Source of the DNA: Polyangiaceae bacterium
Lineage (GTDB): Bacteria; Myxococcota_A; Polyangia; Polyangiales; Polyangiaceae
Direction of reading: 5' to 3'
Assembly: GCA_025936045.1 (NCBI GenBank)
Contig: JAICUB010000001.1
Coordinates: forward strand, 186,001 to 250,000
Length of the DNA: 64,000 bases
Shown here: positions 44,379-53,400 of the stretch, one piece after another
How the letters are laid out: each line of letters begins with the position of its first letter
How positions within the stretch are numbered: position 1 is the stretch's first letter
Program-made: the position numbers and the translations under genes
Notes under the pieces: generated by a model
Seen by the model: the letters and a program-made list of their open reading frames with translations, nothing else
What the model was told of the DNA's origin: nothing
Databases searched by the model: none

Positions 44379-44562
44379 CGGCGCGGACACAACGGACACA
44401 ACGGACACCTTGGACTGTTTCGCGATCGATGACCGGCGACCGCAGGGGTGGCTCGCCGCGGACGATCGCTGAAATGCCTGTCTTCCGCGTAGATCCTGGG
44501 GAAGGGGCGGCTGCTGGCTGCAGTTCGAAGGCGGCCTGTTTCATGCACTAGCGCCTTGTCCG

Positions 44563-44577
44563 GGCGCACGGTGCGCC
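44563..44577. promoter_or_regulatory. Palindrome upstream of Kelch-like lipoprotein gene
   Basis: GGCGCAC-g-GTGCGCC is a perfect palindrome 27 bases before the ATG at 44604. It could be an operator or a hairpin in the leader. No sigma-54 -24/-12 pair with good TTGC was found nearby. Confidence 0.35.
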
Positions 44578-44603
44578 TCGTTTGTAACGAAGGACGAACT
44601 CGC

Positions 44604-46130
44604 ATGACCCAGTTTTTCCGATACTGCTTAGCAATGCAAGCCGCGGTCGGTCTTTCTGCCGCCGGTTGTTCCGGCCAGTTAGGAGACGGTAATAAGGAGT
44701 CCCCACTGAGCATTTCGAGCATGGCGTCGGTCACGGCAAAGGCCCCGCCTGGTTTTAGCGGAACGCTCTGCCTGCTGACCTCAATCAGGCGCGTCGCCGG
44801 AGATCAACAGATGGCGATGCAAACCCTGCCGCTCGATCCGAACGGCACTTCGCAGTTCGAGATGTCCGGTCCCGCCGGCCGCGTTCAACTGTCCGCGCAA
44901 GTGTACGACGGCGGGCCCCCGACGAGCGGCACACAGTGCCCGGGTAACGTGATCTACGCCGGCACGGTCACCGCCGACGCTCCTGCCGGCGGTTCGTATT
45001 CAGCCACGTTGTTGCTCAAGGCGGGACCCGCTACCGGCACCATCACCACGCAGTACGAGGATCTCGGTGCGCCTTACTGGCTGCATTTCGCGAGTCAAGT
45101 CGGTCCGATGGGACAGATCCTGAGTGGGAGCCCGAAGCTCAATCTAGACCCTGCGACGCGCCGGGCCATCGTATTCTACCCGAGTAACCCGCAGTATCGT
45201 GACGGCGTGAGCAGCCAGATCTGGCTGGTCGACCATGCGGACGCCGTGGGCGGGGATCCTCTCTGGTCGCAGCTCGATGCGACGGGTGAGATCCCAACCG
45301 TGAACGCCAAGGCGGCCGTCGCGTACGCGGCTGGGACGAATCAACTCTACGTGTACGGTGGGTGCACGGCGAACTGCGCGCCCGCGCTCTCGACCGTCTG
45401 GGTTCTCTCCAACGCCAACGGCAATGGCGGACCGGCTGTATGGTCAACTATCAGCGTGGCAAATCCAGAACCGCGTAGCGGACACGAAATGGCTTACGAC
45501 ACGAGCACCAACAGCCTGTTGAGCTTCGGCGGGAACCTGGCGGAGTTCGGGACGGATTTCAACGACTTCCGTTCACTTCAGGCCATCAATCCAGCGTCCT
45601 GGGCGGAGATCGAGACTCAGGGCGTTCTGCCGGGCGCGCGGTCGGAGTCGTTCGCCATGACCTATGACGAGGGTTCCTCTCGCTTGTTGGTGTTCGGTGG
45701 CAATCACCTCATTTCCACCTGCTGCCCGTACGACATCAGCCAATACAACGACGTGCAGATCCTTTCGCACGCCAACAGCGAAGGAGGACCCCCGGCATGG
45801 CAGGAGGTGCATCCGTCCGGTCCTGCCCCGAGGCCCCGAGCAGGCGCGAGCGCAGTCTTCGATCCGAAGCGGCAGCGCTTGCTCGTCATGAGCGGCTCGG
45901 TCTGGTCCAATGAGGACCAAAGCTCGACGCCGCTTGCCGATCTCTGGGAGCTCGCGCTCGGCACCGGTGACACCGGAGCGTCTTGGACCGAGCTTCTCCC
46001 GGCCGGTGAAACTCCACCTCCGATGGCCGGGCACGCAGCGGCGTTTTCTCAGAACGACCGCATGATCGTCGTCGCGCCCGGCGATGTGAGCGCGAGTACG
46101 CCGCCGGACCTCTGGGTTCTCGCTGAGTGA
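44604..46130 (+). CDS. Kelch-like repeat lipoprotein
   Basis: This 508-residue protein has a lipobox 'LSAAGC' at about residue 22. A short domain is followed by Kelch-type blades: 'AAVAYAAGTNQLYVYGG', 'HEMAYDTSTNSLLSFGG', 'FAMTYDEGSSRLLVFGG', 'GASAVFDPKRQRLLVMSG' and a last blade at the C-terminus. Kelch propellers bind partners rather than act as enzymes. I chose ATG 44604 because it opens the signal and has GAAGGA upstream. It may be a target of the FHA activator 225 bases upstream. Confidence 0.8.
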   Translation: MTQFFRYCLAMQAAVGLSAAGCSGQLGDGNKESPLSISSMASVTAKAPPGFSGTLCLLTSIRRVAGDQQMAMQTLPLDPNGTSQFEMSGPAGRVQLSAQVYDGGPPTSGTQCPGNVIYAGTVTADAPAGGSYSATLLLKAGPATGTITTQYEDLGAPYWLHFASQVGPMGQILSGSPKLNLDPATRRAIVFYPSNPQYRDGVSSQIWLVDHADAVGGDPLWSQLDATGEIPTVNAKAAVAYAAGTNQLYVYGGCTANCAPALSTVWVLSNANGNGGPAVWSTISVANPEPRSGHEMAYDTSTNSLLSFGGNLAEFGTDFNDFRSLQAINPASWAEIETQGVLPGARSESFAMTYDEGSSRLLVFGGNHLISTCCPYDISQYNDVQILSHANSEGGPPAWQEVHPSGPAPRPRAGASAVFDPKRQRLLVMSGSVWSNEDQSSTPLADLWELALGTGDTGASWTELLPAGETPPPMAGHAAAFSQNDRMIVVAPGDVSASTPPDLWVLAE

Positions 46131-46279
46131 TCACCTAGAGCGCGGGGACGCACCCGCCAAGGCTGGGCCGCGACTTCGCAGCGAAGTGTGCGGCCCAGCC
46201 CTGGCGAGGAGAGCTGCCGGTGTATCCGGACACCGAGGCACGGGTCCCAGCGTCCGTTGCCGTCACGCGGCGGGCGCCG

Positions 46280-46689
46280 TCACTCGATGTGCCACTGCTG
46301 GCGGTCGAGGCCCTTGTTTGGCTGGACGTACACGTCTTGTTTGCCCGTGGACGTCGCCGCCTGAAGCGTGAGGTAGATGGGGACCTGATTGCTGTTCTGC
46401 CTGCGTCGGGCATCCAGGCGCTGCGCAAATGGAACAACATGCCGTCGCCGAATACGTCTTCTTTGATCGAGACCTGCGTCGACCATTGGCTGTTGAGCGA
46501 CTGATCCAGCACGAAAGCGAGGGGTTTGCCGCGGTGCCCTTCTGCACGTCGACCGGCACCAACACCCCAACACCTGATTGCCGAACGAGTCCGGGGACCA
46601 CCACGGCCGCGGGATCCGACGAAAAGTGGCCGACCACCGACTTCAGAAAAATCGCGCTCGTGTTCGGCGCGGTCGGCGCGCGCAATCAT
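46280..46689 (-). pseudogene. Frameshifted secreted lectin-like gene remnant
   Basis: Three overlapping frames on the minus strand each hold a coding-looking piece in the right order. They are 'SVVGHFSSDPAAVVVPGLVRQSGVGVLVPVDV', then 'LAFVLDQSLNSQWSTQVSIKEDVFGDGMLFHLRSAW', then 'VPIYLTLQAATSTGKQDVYVQPNKGLDRQQWHIE'. The last part resembles the Gln-x-Trp end of a ricin-type lectin repeat. At least two indels are needed to join them, so it is a pseudogene or an assembly error. Family is uncertain. Confidence 0.5.
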
Positions 46690-46695
46690 TGGCTC

Positions 46696-47391
46696 TCAGA
46701 AAACGGTCAGGATCGCGAGAGATGGCGCGCGGGCGGAGCTCGCGTTCACGGGCTCGTCCGCTGCGAACAGCAGATTCGGCGCGCTCCTCACTGCGCCGGC
46801 TGGAACACGAGCTCGTAGGTACGCGCGTCTCACCTTCTCTGCGTCCCAAATTGCCGAGCCCAATGCCCTGGCCCGCGCCGTCTGACTCGGCCCCGGCGCC
46901 GTCGGGCGTCGCGTCTGTTTGCGTCTCGTTCGCCGTCGCTCCGCCCGGTGAACGCATCGCGGCGGCGGAGGCCGTGGACGGGCGCTCGGCCGTGAGGCGC
47001 TCCACTTCGGCGGTGGTCGCTGAGCTCGGTCCCACGTGCCCCACGATGCCTTGCCGGTCGATGATCAGCGTCGTCCGGACGTCCGTCACGCCGAGCCGGA
47101 AGAGCGCTTCGCTCGATGCGATGACAAACGGAAAGCTCGCGTTCGCGTTCTGAATGAACTCCGGCACTCGAGCCGACTCCTGCGCGGCTGCCGCGTCGCT
47201 GAATTGAGCGTCGACGCCGGCGACGAGCAGCCCGCGCTCGGCCAGGCGTGCGTAATCGTTCTCGACGGATTGAATCGAGGTTCGGCAGGGGCGCATTGAC
47301 TCGTGAAGAACTCGAGCACGAGTACGTTGCCGAGCGCTTCCGTTGGATGCCACGGAGCGTCGTCAGCGTCGGGTGAACTCGAGCTCACACC
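46696..47391 (-). pseudogene. Frameshifted thioredoxin-like (TlpA/redoxin) gene
   Basis: Reading on the minus strand from about GTG 47391, 'NVLVLEFFTSQCAP' is followed in another frame by 'CRTSIQSVENDYARLAERGLLVAGVD...TDVRTTLIIDRQGIVGHVG'. Together these give a thioredoxin fold with a CxxC active site (Cys-Ala-Pro-Cys). The break lies at a run of G (47288-47291). Further breaks near the 3' end separate 'TYELVFQPA' and 'SAPNLLFAADEPVNASSARAP'. Either the gene is dead or the assembly has indels. Confidence 0.6.
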
Positions 47392-47465
47392 GATTCGCTG
47401 CTGAGCTCGTTGTAACGCGGCGGCTGGTCGCTGCAAATAGCTCGGGGTATCGTACGCGCGCGATC

Positions 47466-48083
47466 GTGACCGACGAACCGTTGACCCCCGTCTGGATCGC
47501 GTTCGCCGGCCAGTTCCTCGATACGGAAACGCGTGACTCGATACCGCTTGCGGCCCTCGCGGCCGTGGAAGCCGGATTGTCGGTCGAAGACGCGCGCGCC
47601 ACGTGGTGTCTCGACGTCGCGCCGCTCGTCGGTGGCAATCTCTTGAGCGTCGCGGGCGAGTGGGAAGGATGGGACGAAGCTTGGCTGCTCGAGCGCATTC
47701 GCGCGAGGCGGAGCCGAAAGTCCGGACGTCTGGCCCGCTTGGTCGGAACATACTGGTGGCTGACGGTGTCCGGTGACGTCTGGCGCGCCGTCGCGCAGTG
47801 TATGGGCGAGCTCCTCGCCGTCGGACCCGAGCGACGGCGCACCACGGCGACCGACTTACGCGGTCTCGCGGGCTACTATTTCGACTTCTGCAAGCGGCCG
47901 TTCGATTTGTCGGTGCCGGGCCGCCGCGAGGAGCTCACGCGGCTCTTCCGGAGCGTCTTTTTGCCCATCTTCAGCCGGTTGGTCGTCGAGAGCGCGGACG
48001 AGTCGCGCGCCTTGTGCGAAGAACGCGTGCTGCAAGCGCTGGGAGGCCGCCCGGAGCGCAATGCGTCAACCCTGCGACGGTAA
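47466..48083 (+). CDS. DUF7079-like protein
   Basis: This 205-residue soluble protein starts at GTG 47466. The first 120 residues ('PVWIAFAGQFLDTE', 'VEAGLSVEDARATWCLDVAPLVGGNLLSVAGEWEGWDEAWLLERI') look like the DUF7079 family, of unknown function. The rest is helical, with 'GYYFDFCKRPF' and a basic C-terminus. It overlaps the end of the convergent DUF2231 gene by 18 bases. The family call is by memory of motif shape. Confidence 0.6.
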   Translation: MTDEPLTPVWIAFAGQFLDTETRDSIPLAALAAVEAGLSVEDARATWCLDVAPLVGGNLLSVAGEWEGWDEAWLLERIRARRSRKSGRLARLVGTYWWLTVSGDVWRAVAQCMGELLAVGPERRRTTATDLRGLAGYYFDFCKRPFDLSVPGRREELTRLFRSVFLPIFSRLVVESADESRALCEERVLQALGGRPERNASTLRR

Positions 48084-48548
48084 CTTGCGGCTGAGCGAGC
48101 TCGGGACGTCGGTGCCGAGCAAATCGCTCACGCCGATGCCGTGACGATTGATGAGCTCGCCGCCGGCCCACGCGGTCGCGCCGGTGAGGAGCAAACCTGC
48201 CGCGGAGAGAGCCTTTGAGGCACGCAGGTTGCGTCGATCAGCGCGGAGCAGGCGTGCCGCGCCGAAGAGCGCGAGCACGGCCACGTTACCGACGGCATGC
48301 CAGGCGCCGACACGTTTCGCGCGCGTGCGCGACGGGATGGCGAGCCAATCCACCAAGCCGAACGGAGCGGCGAGGCTCGCCGTGACTAATCCGAAGTCCA
48401 GCGCGTGACGGGCCGCGCTCGCGAATTCCGCGCGCCCCGTGACCGAGTGCAGCGCGTCACACGTCACCGCGAACCCCAGCGCACCCACCGGAAACTCGAC
48501 GAGGATCTGGTGCGCGGGATGGCCCAAGAGCTGAACACGACTTTCCAT
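48066..48548 (-). CDS. DUF2231 family membrane protein
   Basis: This 160-residue protein has four hydrophobic segments and begins 'LLGHPAHQILVEFPVGALGFAVTCD', close to the 'HP...hFPiALl' signature of DUF2231. Other features are 'AAPFGLVDWLAIP' in the middle and a final 'GGELINRHGIGV'. Function is unknown. It overlaps the DUF7079-like gene at the 3' end. Confidence 0.82.
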   Translation of the reverse strand: MESRVQLLGHPAHQILVEFPVGALGFAVTCDALHSVTGRAEFASAARHALDFGLVTASLAAPFGLVDWLAIPSRTRAKRVGAWHAVGNVAVLALFGAARLLRADRRNLRASKALSAAGLLLTGATAWAGGELINRHGIGVSDLLGTDVPSSLSRKLPSQG

Positions 48549-48612
48549 GGGGCGAGCTCCAGCAATGAAGATGCCAAACCGAAACCGGGCCGATCGGGCG
48601 CGAAGCGCTGCC

Positions 48613-48900
48613 TCAACCCGTCGCCTCGGCGTGCACCCAGGAGAAGCCGATACGCGTGCCGTGCCCGAGCACGCGCCCCAGATGGATATTGAGCAGCGAC
48701 AGCGGCTCGAGGTAGCGCGCGTTTTTGAGTGGCCCGGCGTCGACCGCGTCGAAGCCGGGTCGTCGAACCGCCCGAGTCGTCGTGGCCCAGCGTGAGCTCA
48801 CGATGATCGGCGGTGATCGGATTCGTCACGTCCACCACGATTTTGCCCGCGAGCGCGCGGCATGACCGACCTTGCCCCATCCGAGGACTCCAATGCTCAT
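48613..48900 (-). pseudogene. Dinucleotide-binding oxidoreductase remnant
   Basis: On the minus strand ATG 48900 gives 'MSIGVLGWGKVGHA', the first beta strand and glycine loop of a Rossmann fold. It is followed, out of frame, by 'LAGKIVVDVTNPITADHRELTLGHDDSGG', and then in another frame by 'DAGPLKNARYLEPLSLLNIHLG'. In NADP oxidoreductase (NpdG/F420-reductase-like) proteins, about 75 residues normally lie between the first two blocks, so an internal deletion and frameshifts have occurred. Confidence 0.6.
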
Positions 48901-49137
48901 GACGTCTCCAGCGCTGTCCCGAGGCAGAAGCAAGTTGCGTGCAAATCGCGCCGAGCGCCGCTTCAGTCTGCGAGCGTATCGGACGTGATGCGCGCTAGCG
49001 GCGGCACCCAGCGGCTACAAACGTGGAGGAATGCCTCGGCCGGTGACACAAGGCCGCGGCTCGGTGTCGTTGACACGCGTTATCTACACCGGGGACCACT
49101 TGCCGACGCTGGCTCGGCGATTGCTTAGCTCGTCGGC

Positions 49138-49401
49138 ATGTCCATTCTCGCGTTCATCATTCTGGGTTTGATTGCCGGATTCATTGCGCGAGCCATCATG
49201 CCGGGCCGCCAGGCGATGGGCCTCATCCCTACGGCTCTCCTCGGCATGGTCGGGTCCCTCATCGGTGGCTTCCTCGGAAGTCTCATCAGCGGAGATCGCG
49301 TGTTCGACCTCCACGCCGCCGGCATCATCGGCAGCGTCATCGGAGCCCTAATCGTCCTCGCGCTGACGGGTGCCGGACGTCACCGGAGCGCGCTCGTCTG
49401 A
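49138..49401 (+). CDS. GlsB/YeaQ/YmgE family small membrane protein
   Basis: This 87-residue protein has three membrane segments and the family pattern 'LGLIAGFIARAIMPGRQAMGLIPTALLGMVGSLIGGFLGS'. Formerly called transglycosylase-associated, members are stress-linked small membrane proteins with unknown mechanism. The ATG at 49138 lacks a clear Shine-Dalgarno site. It lies immediately left of the integrated elements. Confidence 0.85.
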   Translation: MSILAFIILGLIAGFIARAIMPGRQAMGLIPTALLGMVGSLIGGFLGSLISGDRVFDLHAAGIIGSVIGALIVLALTGAGRHRSALV

Positions 49402-49477
49402 GCAACGCGCCCCAGTTTTTTGGAGGGACCGGCGTGCGCACGGTGCGTCGCAGGCTGAAAAGCGTTACCGCCGCACT

Positions 49478-49830
49478 CCGCGCGATCTCTTGTTCCCGGC
49501 GATCACGGGAGGGTTCCGTTCACCGTCCGTCCTGAACAAGCCGTTCGCTGACGTTGCCGAGACCCTTGGCTTCCCGCCGCTCACGCAGCGAGGGCTCCGA
49601 CGCACGTTCCAAGACCTGTGCCGAAAGGCGGAGGTGGAGGACCTCATGAAGAGGAGCATCAGTGGGCACGCCACCGAAGATGGGCTACTCGACCGTGAAC
49701 CCCGACGAGCGCAGCGTGCCGTCGCCAAGGTCATCGAGCTCTTCGGCCAGGGAAGAGCGACGTCATCCTCGTCCGAACCGTTGACTGGTACCTGGGACGG
49801 TGCCCAACACCCGGAGGTGGTACCCAGAAC
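49478..49830 (+). pseudogene. Decayed tyrosine recombinase 3' end
   Basis: This fragment is homologous to the last third of the intact recombinase at 54795-56114: 'DLLFPAITGGFRSPSVLNKPFADVAE' and 'LTQRGLRRTFQDL...RSISGH'. The nucleophilic Tyr region ('GYSTVNPDERS') is present but in a shifted frame. The 5' two thirds are missing. It ends in the same hairpin and 44-bp repeat as the intact gene, so it is the relic of an earlier element in tandem. Confidence 0.8.
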
Positions 49831-49831
49831 G

Positions 49832-49866
49832 AAAAAACCGGCCAGCGCTCTGCGCCAACCGGTTGA
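49832..49866. terminator. Bidirectional hairpin terminator at outer att copy
   Basis: An A-run is followed by AACCGG (49837-49842) ... CCGGTT (49859-49864). It is homologous to the terminator next to tRNA-Gly at 56101-56138, showing that this whole recombinase-end/terminator/att unit is duplicated. Confidence 0.55.
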
Positions 49867-49882
49867 TTCGTCTCAGCTTTTC

Positions 49883-49926
49883 GGAGCGGGAGAAGAGATT
49901 CGAACTCTCGACGTCCACCTTGGCAA
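49883..49926. repeat. Outer att site: 44-bp direct repeat of tRNA-Gly 3' half
   Basis: These 44 bases are identical to 56152-56195, the 3' half of tRNA-Gly(GCC) up to the anticodon loop. After the repeat the sequence departs (aaacgaa here, ggtggca in the tRNA). It is the attachment site left at the far end of the integrated element. Confidence 0.9.
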
Positions 49927-50021
49927 AACGAATTTGACCGTCCCCTCCCGTTCCCTTGCGAGCCAACTACGCGGAATCCCGTGACCCGGCGTCCCGGGAC
50001 GACCCTCCGCGTGACGGGCAA

Positions 50022-50061
50022 GTGGTGCTCCGGGTGGTGCTCCGAGAGGTCGGAGCACCAC
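50022..50061. repeat. Candidate recombinase arm-type sites, left end (hairpin)
   Basis: GTGGTGCTCC occurs at 50022-50031 and 50034-50043 and inverted at 50052-50061. The last two are part of a perfect inverted repeat with 13-bp arms and a 4-base loop (50033-50062). The same 10-mer occurs twice near the right end (56053-56062 and 56086-56095). Its place near both att copies suits arm-type binding by the integrase N-terminal domain. Confidence 0.5.
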
Positions 50062-50062
50062 C

Positions 50063-50425
50063 TCGGCGCTTCCGGTTGCTGCCCAGGGGTTAGGTCGTTC
50101 CCGCATGCCAGGATTTCTGATCATTCGGGCCGCGGATTTGTTCCCCGATTCGAATGGTCATTTGTTTGGGAGGTGCGAGAGGCACCCGCCGGGGAGGAAT
50201 AACGCCCGCTAAGCTACCGGCCAGAAAAATGCGGACAACCAACAGTCGGTCTTGTCTCAACGGGACTTGCGCCAACGGCTTTCATTCCGCGATCCAGTCG
50301 CAGTCCACCACGCAATTCGCACCGTCTTGCGTGCGCCGGGGTGAGCGAGACGCTGCGCGGGCGGCAAGGATGAGCCACACTTGACTCCAGCGGTAAAGTC
50401 AACGTATGTGCGGCTCGAGGGTCAA
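50063..50425. other. Left-end spacer of the element, no gene seen
   Basis: There is no convincing open frame or RNA gene between the hairpin and the lipoprotein start. It probably holds that gene's promoter. Confidence 0.45.
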
Positions 50426-51811
50426 ATGCGGTCGTCCAGTAAAAACGTGGCTTGGGCCAGGGCGCTCCGGTTTGCTGCGGCGCGTACGCGGGCACTCGGC
50501 ATCTTAGCGCTCGTGGCCCCGGGGTGCGCCACCAGTCGCACGCGTGGCGACAACGACTCCGCAGCCGGCGGCCATGGCGCGGTTCACGTGTCTGGTTCAA
50601 GTGAAATGCCAGCTGGCCGGAGCAACGGGATGGGTGGCTCGAACGGGGGCGCGAGCGATGACTCCGCCGGCGAAGCTGCCAATCCAAATGGTCAGGCAGC
50701 AAGCTCCAACGGCGGCGATAGCCAGGATGAGTCCGACGGCGGCACCGGTGGTGCAACGACAAGCGCTTCTGGCGGGGTTGGTGGAAGGGATTCCGCCGGT
50801 TCAGGTGCACGCGAGCCCTCGGGTGGAACCGGACTCGCCTCGGGGACGGGCGGTAGCGGGGCGGGAGCGGGAGCGGGAGCCGGAGGCGGAGCGGTCCACT
50901 ACTCAGGAAACTGGACGGGCCGCTATTCAGCGAGCGATGAATATGGATTGTCGTTCCTGGTGGACGAATCCGGAACGATGAGAGCTATCACGCTGACCGA
51001 TTCGTCGTCGTCCTGTGGCGGCACAGGTTTAGTCGAGGGCGTAAATCAAGGACCAATCGTCATTGGACCCGGTGGCGACTTCGAGGCCGTCGTGATCGGT
51101 TGCGGGAAGGCCGCTTGCTTCACCGACCACCTCGTCGGGCAATTGTCGGGCGATGGGACGGCACAAGGGACGCTGATCCACTATGGCGCGTGTGGATTGA
51201 CGGGGTGCACTTCCGTGGTGAGCGGCAGCACGGGGCAAGCCTGGAGCGCCGCGACGAGCTGCGCGCTCCGCCCGACCGCAGGCGTTTCGGCGTCTCGCTT
51301 CTGCGACGAGGCAGGCATGCCGCGGTCCGACTCGACGGGTGCGATGGCGACGACGCTTGGCGGTACTACCTGCTCGGTAACGCCGTCGGGTTCGGGCGGC
51401 ACCAGCGGACAAGGAGCCGGAGGTTCGTCGGGTGCCGGGGGAAGGACGGGCAACGCGGGTTCGGGCAATGGCGGTGCGCCGGTAGACTACCACTTGGGCG
51501 AGCAATGCGGCGACGTTGGCTGTCCACCGGTGTTTCAAGGCGACGAGTGCAGCTGCACGGACGGATCCACTGACTGTCTTACGATGGCTTACTATTGGGT
51601 ACAATCCGATGCCTGCGGTGGCGGGAGATGTGTTGGCAATTGGAGCTCTACCAAGCAGTGCTCCGCGCCGTGCGAAACTGATCAAGACTGCGACAATCCG
51701 ACGCTTGAAATGCATTGCCTGACGGCATGTCCGGGTTTTCCCGCGCTTGAAGGTGAAGTCACCGGACTCTGCTGGCCCGTCGACGCATTCGCGTTTAGCG
51801 ACTGCAAATGA
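50426..51811 (+). CDS. Gly/Ser-rich, Cys-rich lipoprotein carried by the element
   Basis: This 461-residue protein has a lipobox 'LVAPGC' at about residue 34. A long Gly/Ser/Ala linker is followed by a beta-rich domain ('VHYSGNWTGRYSASDEYGLSFLVDESGTMRAITL'), a second Gly-rich linker and a C-terminal Cys-rich domain. In the last part, cysteine pairs such as 'CGDVGCPP', 'CSCTDGSTDC' and 'CGGGRCVG' suggest disulfides. No family recognised. The ATG at 50426 has GAGG upstream; an earlier start at 50381 is possible. It is probably displayed on the outer surface as element cargo. Confidence 0.75.
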   Translation: MRSSSKNVAWARALRFAAARTRALGILALVAPGCATSRTRGDNDSAAGGHGAVHVSGSSEMPAGRSNGMGGSNGGASDDSAGEAANPNGQAASSNGGDSQDESDGGTGGATTSASGGVGGRDSAGSGAREPSGGTGLASGTGGSGAGAGAGAGGGAVHYSGNWTGRYSASDEYGLSFLVDESGTMRAITLTDSSSSCGGTGLVEGVNQGPIVIGPGGDFEAVVIGCGKAACFTDHLVGQLSGDGTAQGTLIHYGACGLTGCTSVVSGSTGQAWSAATSCALRPTAGVSASRFCDEAGMPRSDSTGAMATTLGGTTCSVTPSGSGGTSGQGAGGSSGAGGRTGNAGSGNGGAPVDYHLGEQCGDVGCPPVFQGDECSCTDGSTDCLTMAYYWVQSDACGGGRCVGNWSSTKQCSAPCETDQDCDNPTLEMHCLTACPGFPALEGEVTGLCWPVDAFAFSDCK

Positions 51812-53064
51812 CGGCCACCCCCGAAGTTTCTATTGGCGATCACTGCACCCGCGAACCTCCGCCGTTGAGTTCAGTATAGCGACTCGCTACCCCATCGACG
51901 TCCCTAATCTAAGGAGGTGATCGACGTCCTTATCGGCGTCGACGCCGCCGTCAGCCCAGACTTCGGCGACTGCAGGGGCGACCTCGCAAGCAACGACGAC
52001 TACCTCTTCTGCAGAGCCGCCTCGGACGTCCCGCGGCTGAGCCATGACGGAAGCGGCTCGAAAACGATCGAGACGACTCCCGCTGCGGCCCGGTGGTCGT
52101 CTCGGCCGACCACTTGTACATGAACTGTCCAAGCGGTATCGAATGGATGGCCGTCGCAGCCCGCGAATTGACCTTCATTCGGAAGCCCCGCGACACGCAC
52201 CAACAGGTCACAGACGCAGCGGATCGCGATTGGTGCGGAGTTCTTTTGTTGGGCAGAGCCGACCGGCGTCTTTCGGGCGGCCAAGCCAGCCTGGCCATAG
52301 GAGTCTCGGCGAGCAGCGTTATGGCGTGATGGCAGGGGCACCGCGCGTGCACCAGGTTAGACTAGCAGGTTGTTGAAAATCGGGCTGGGCGGCGGCCGAT
52401 GGATGGACAGGTCGAGCGCGGTGTGATCAAAGGTGGGGATGCGCGGCGAAGTTACGAAGCAGCAGTCGATGTTGATGCTCCGCTCGGCGGAGGGCTCTGG
52501 AAGTCCGGCGCCAAGTGTTGGGGGGCGATGCCTGGGAGCTGGCGGCCCGCAGTGTTCGTACAGGGGCCGACAAGGGCGAGAGCGCTCGCTCGGACCGACC
52601 GGGGCGGGGGCGCGCTGTGGCTCCTCGCCGAGCTCGAGCACGTCCAAGCAGTCGGCGTCCTCGGGCCAGTCTTTGCAACGGCCGCAGCGATTGCCGCGTT
52701 GCCAAGAGGGACACCTATTCGCTCCGAGGGTGCCCTTGCGCCTGCCCTCCCCGCGATACCCGTGGAGGTACAACCGTGACGGTGTTCCCGGACCTCTGCG
52801 TCGTGGCCGCGCCTGCGTGCCCTTGCACTTGCCCTCTCCGCGAAGGCAGACCGGAGTCGCAAAGCCCGCACGTTTACTGCAGCGCCGCTTCGCGCGGCTG
52901 GTGCGCCTTCAAGATCTTTGAAGGTTGGTTTCCCCGCGCGGTGTTCAAGGCCGACGCGCTCGACCCACGAGCGCTTCAAGAAGGAAGGGACGTTGCCGAA
53001 GGTCTGAAAGTCGAAGGCGTCAGAGCGGGTAGTGCATGGGCGGGCCGGCCCCGGCTCAACTCCT
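51812..53064. other. Unassigned or decayed middle of the element
   Basis: Frames are open on both strands but none looks like a known protein. Two curiosities lie here: AAGGAGGTGATC at 51911-51922, complementary to the 16S rRNA 3' tail, with no good start codon after it; and a repeated 27-base unit near 52730-52756 and 52818-52844 that would encode Cys-Pro-Cys motifs. A sequence near 52371 resembles the end of some insertion sequences but no partner end was found. Confidence 0.4.
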
Positions 53065-53400
53065 ATGTCAAACGCAGCAACTCAACGGCGTATCGCGTGG
53101 TCGTGGGGACCAGCTTCGCGCTCGTGGACCTGGAAGAAGATCGTCGCGGCCAGTCTGGCGGCCTATGGCGGGACGGCATCGCTCGCGCAGCTCTACAGCA
53201 TCATCGAGCCCCATCCCGGAACGAGGACGCGCAAGCACTGGAAAGCGAAGATTCGCCAGGTCCTCGAGCTGTCGGACAAGGTCATCCGCATGGATCGCGG
53301 CGTCTGGAGTCTCGCGTCAAAGCACAAGGCGAAAACCATCAGGAAACTGAAGGCGCGTCGCCGAAGGCTCTACCCGAAGCGGTCCGAAGCCGAACGCTGA
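53065..53400 (+). CDS. Winged-helix (HARE-HTH-like) small protein
   Basis: This 111-residue protein has a clear winged-helix core: 'TWKKIVAASLAAYGGTASLAQLYSIIEPH', then 'HWKAKIRQVLELSDKVIRMDRGVWSLA'. This strand-helix-helix-wing pattern is seen in HARE-HTH and similar domains. The C-terminus is a highly basic helix ('KLKARRRRLYPKR'). The protein likely binds DNA. ATG 53065 gives the shortest plausible start; the N-terminal 25 residues look poorly conserved. It may regulate or defend the element. Confidence 0.6.
   Translation: MSNAATQRRIAWSWGPASRSWTWKKIVAASLAAYGGTASLAQLYSIIEPHPGTRTRKHWKAKIRQVLELSDKVIRMDRGVWSLASKHKAKTIRKLKARRRRLYPKRSEAER

Noticed and set aside
44385-44409. Short tandem GGACACAAC repeat
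   Set aside because: Fewer than three full copies and no link to a known signal; could be chance.
49125-49340. 71-aa minus-strand frame opposite the GlsB-like gene
   Set aside because: Antisense of a clearly recognisable small membrane protein gene.
52362-52395. Insertion-sequence-like terminus near 'gcaggttgttgaaaatcggg'
   Set aside because: No matching inverted end, target duplication or transposase was found.
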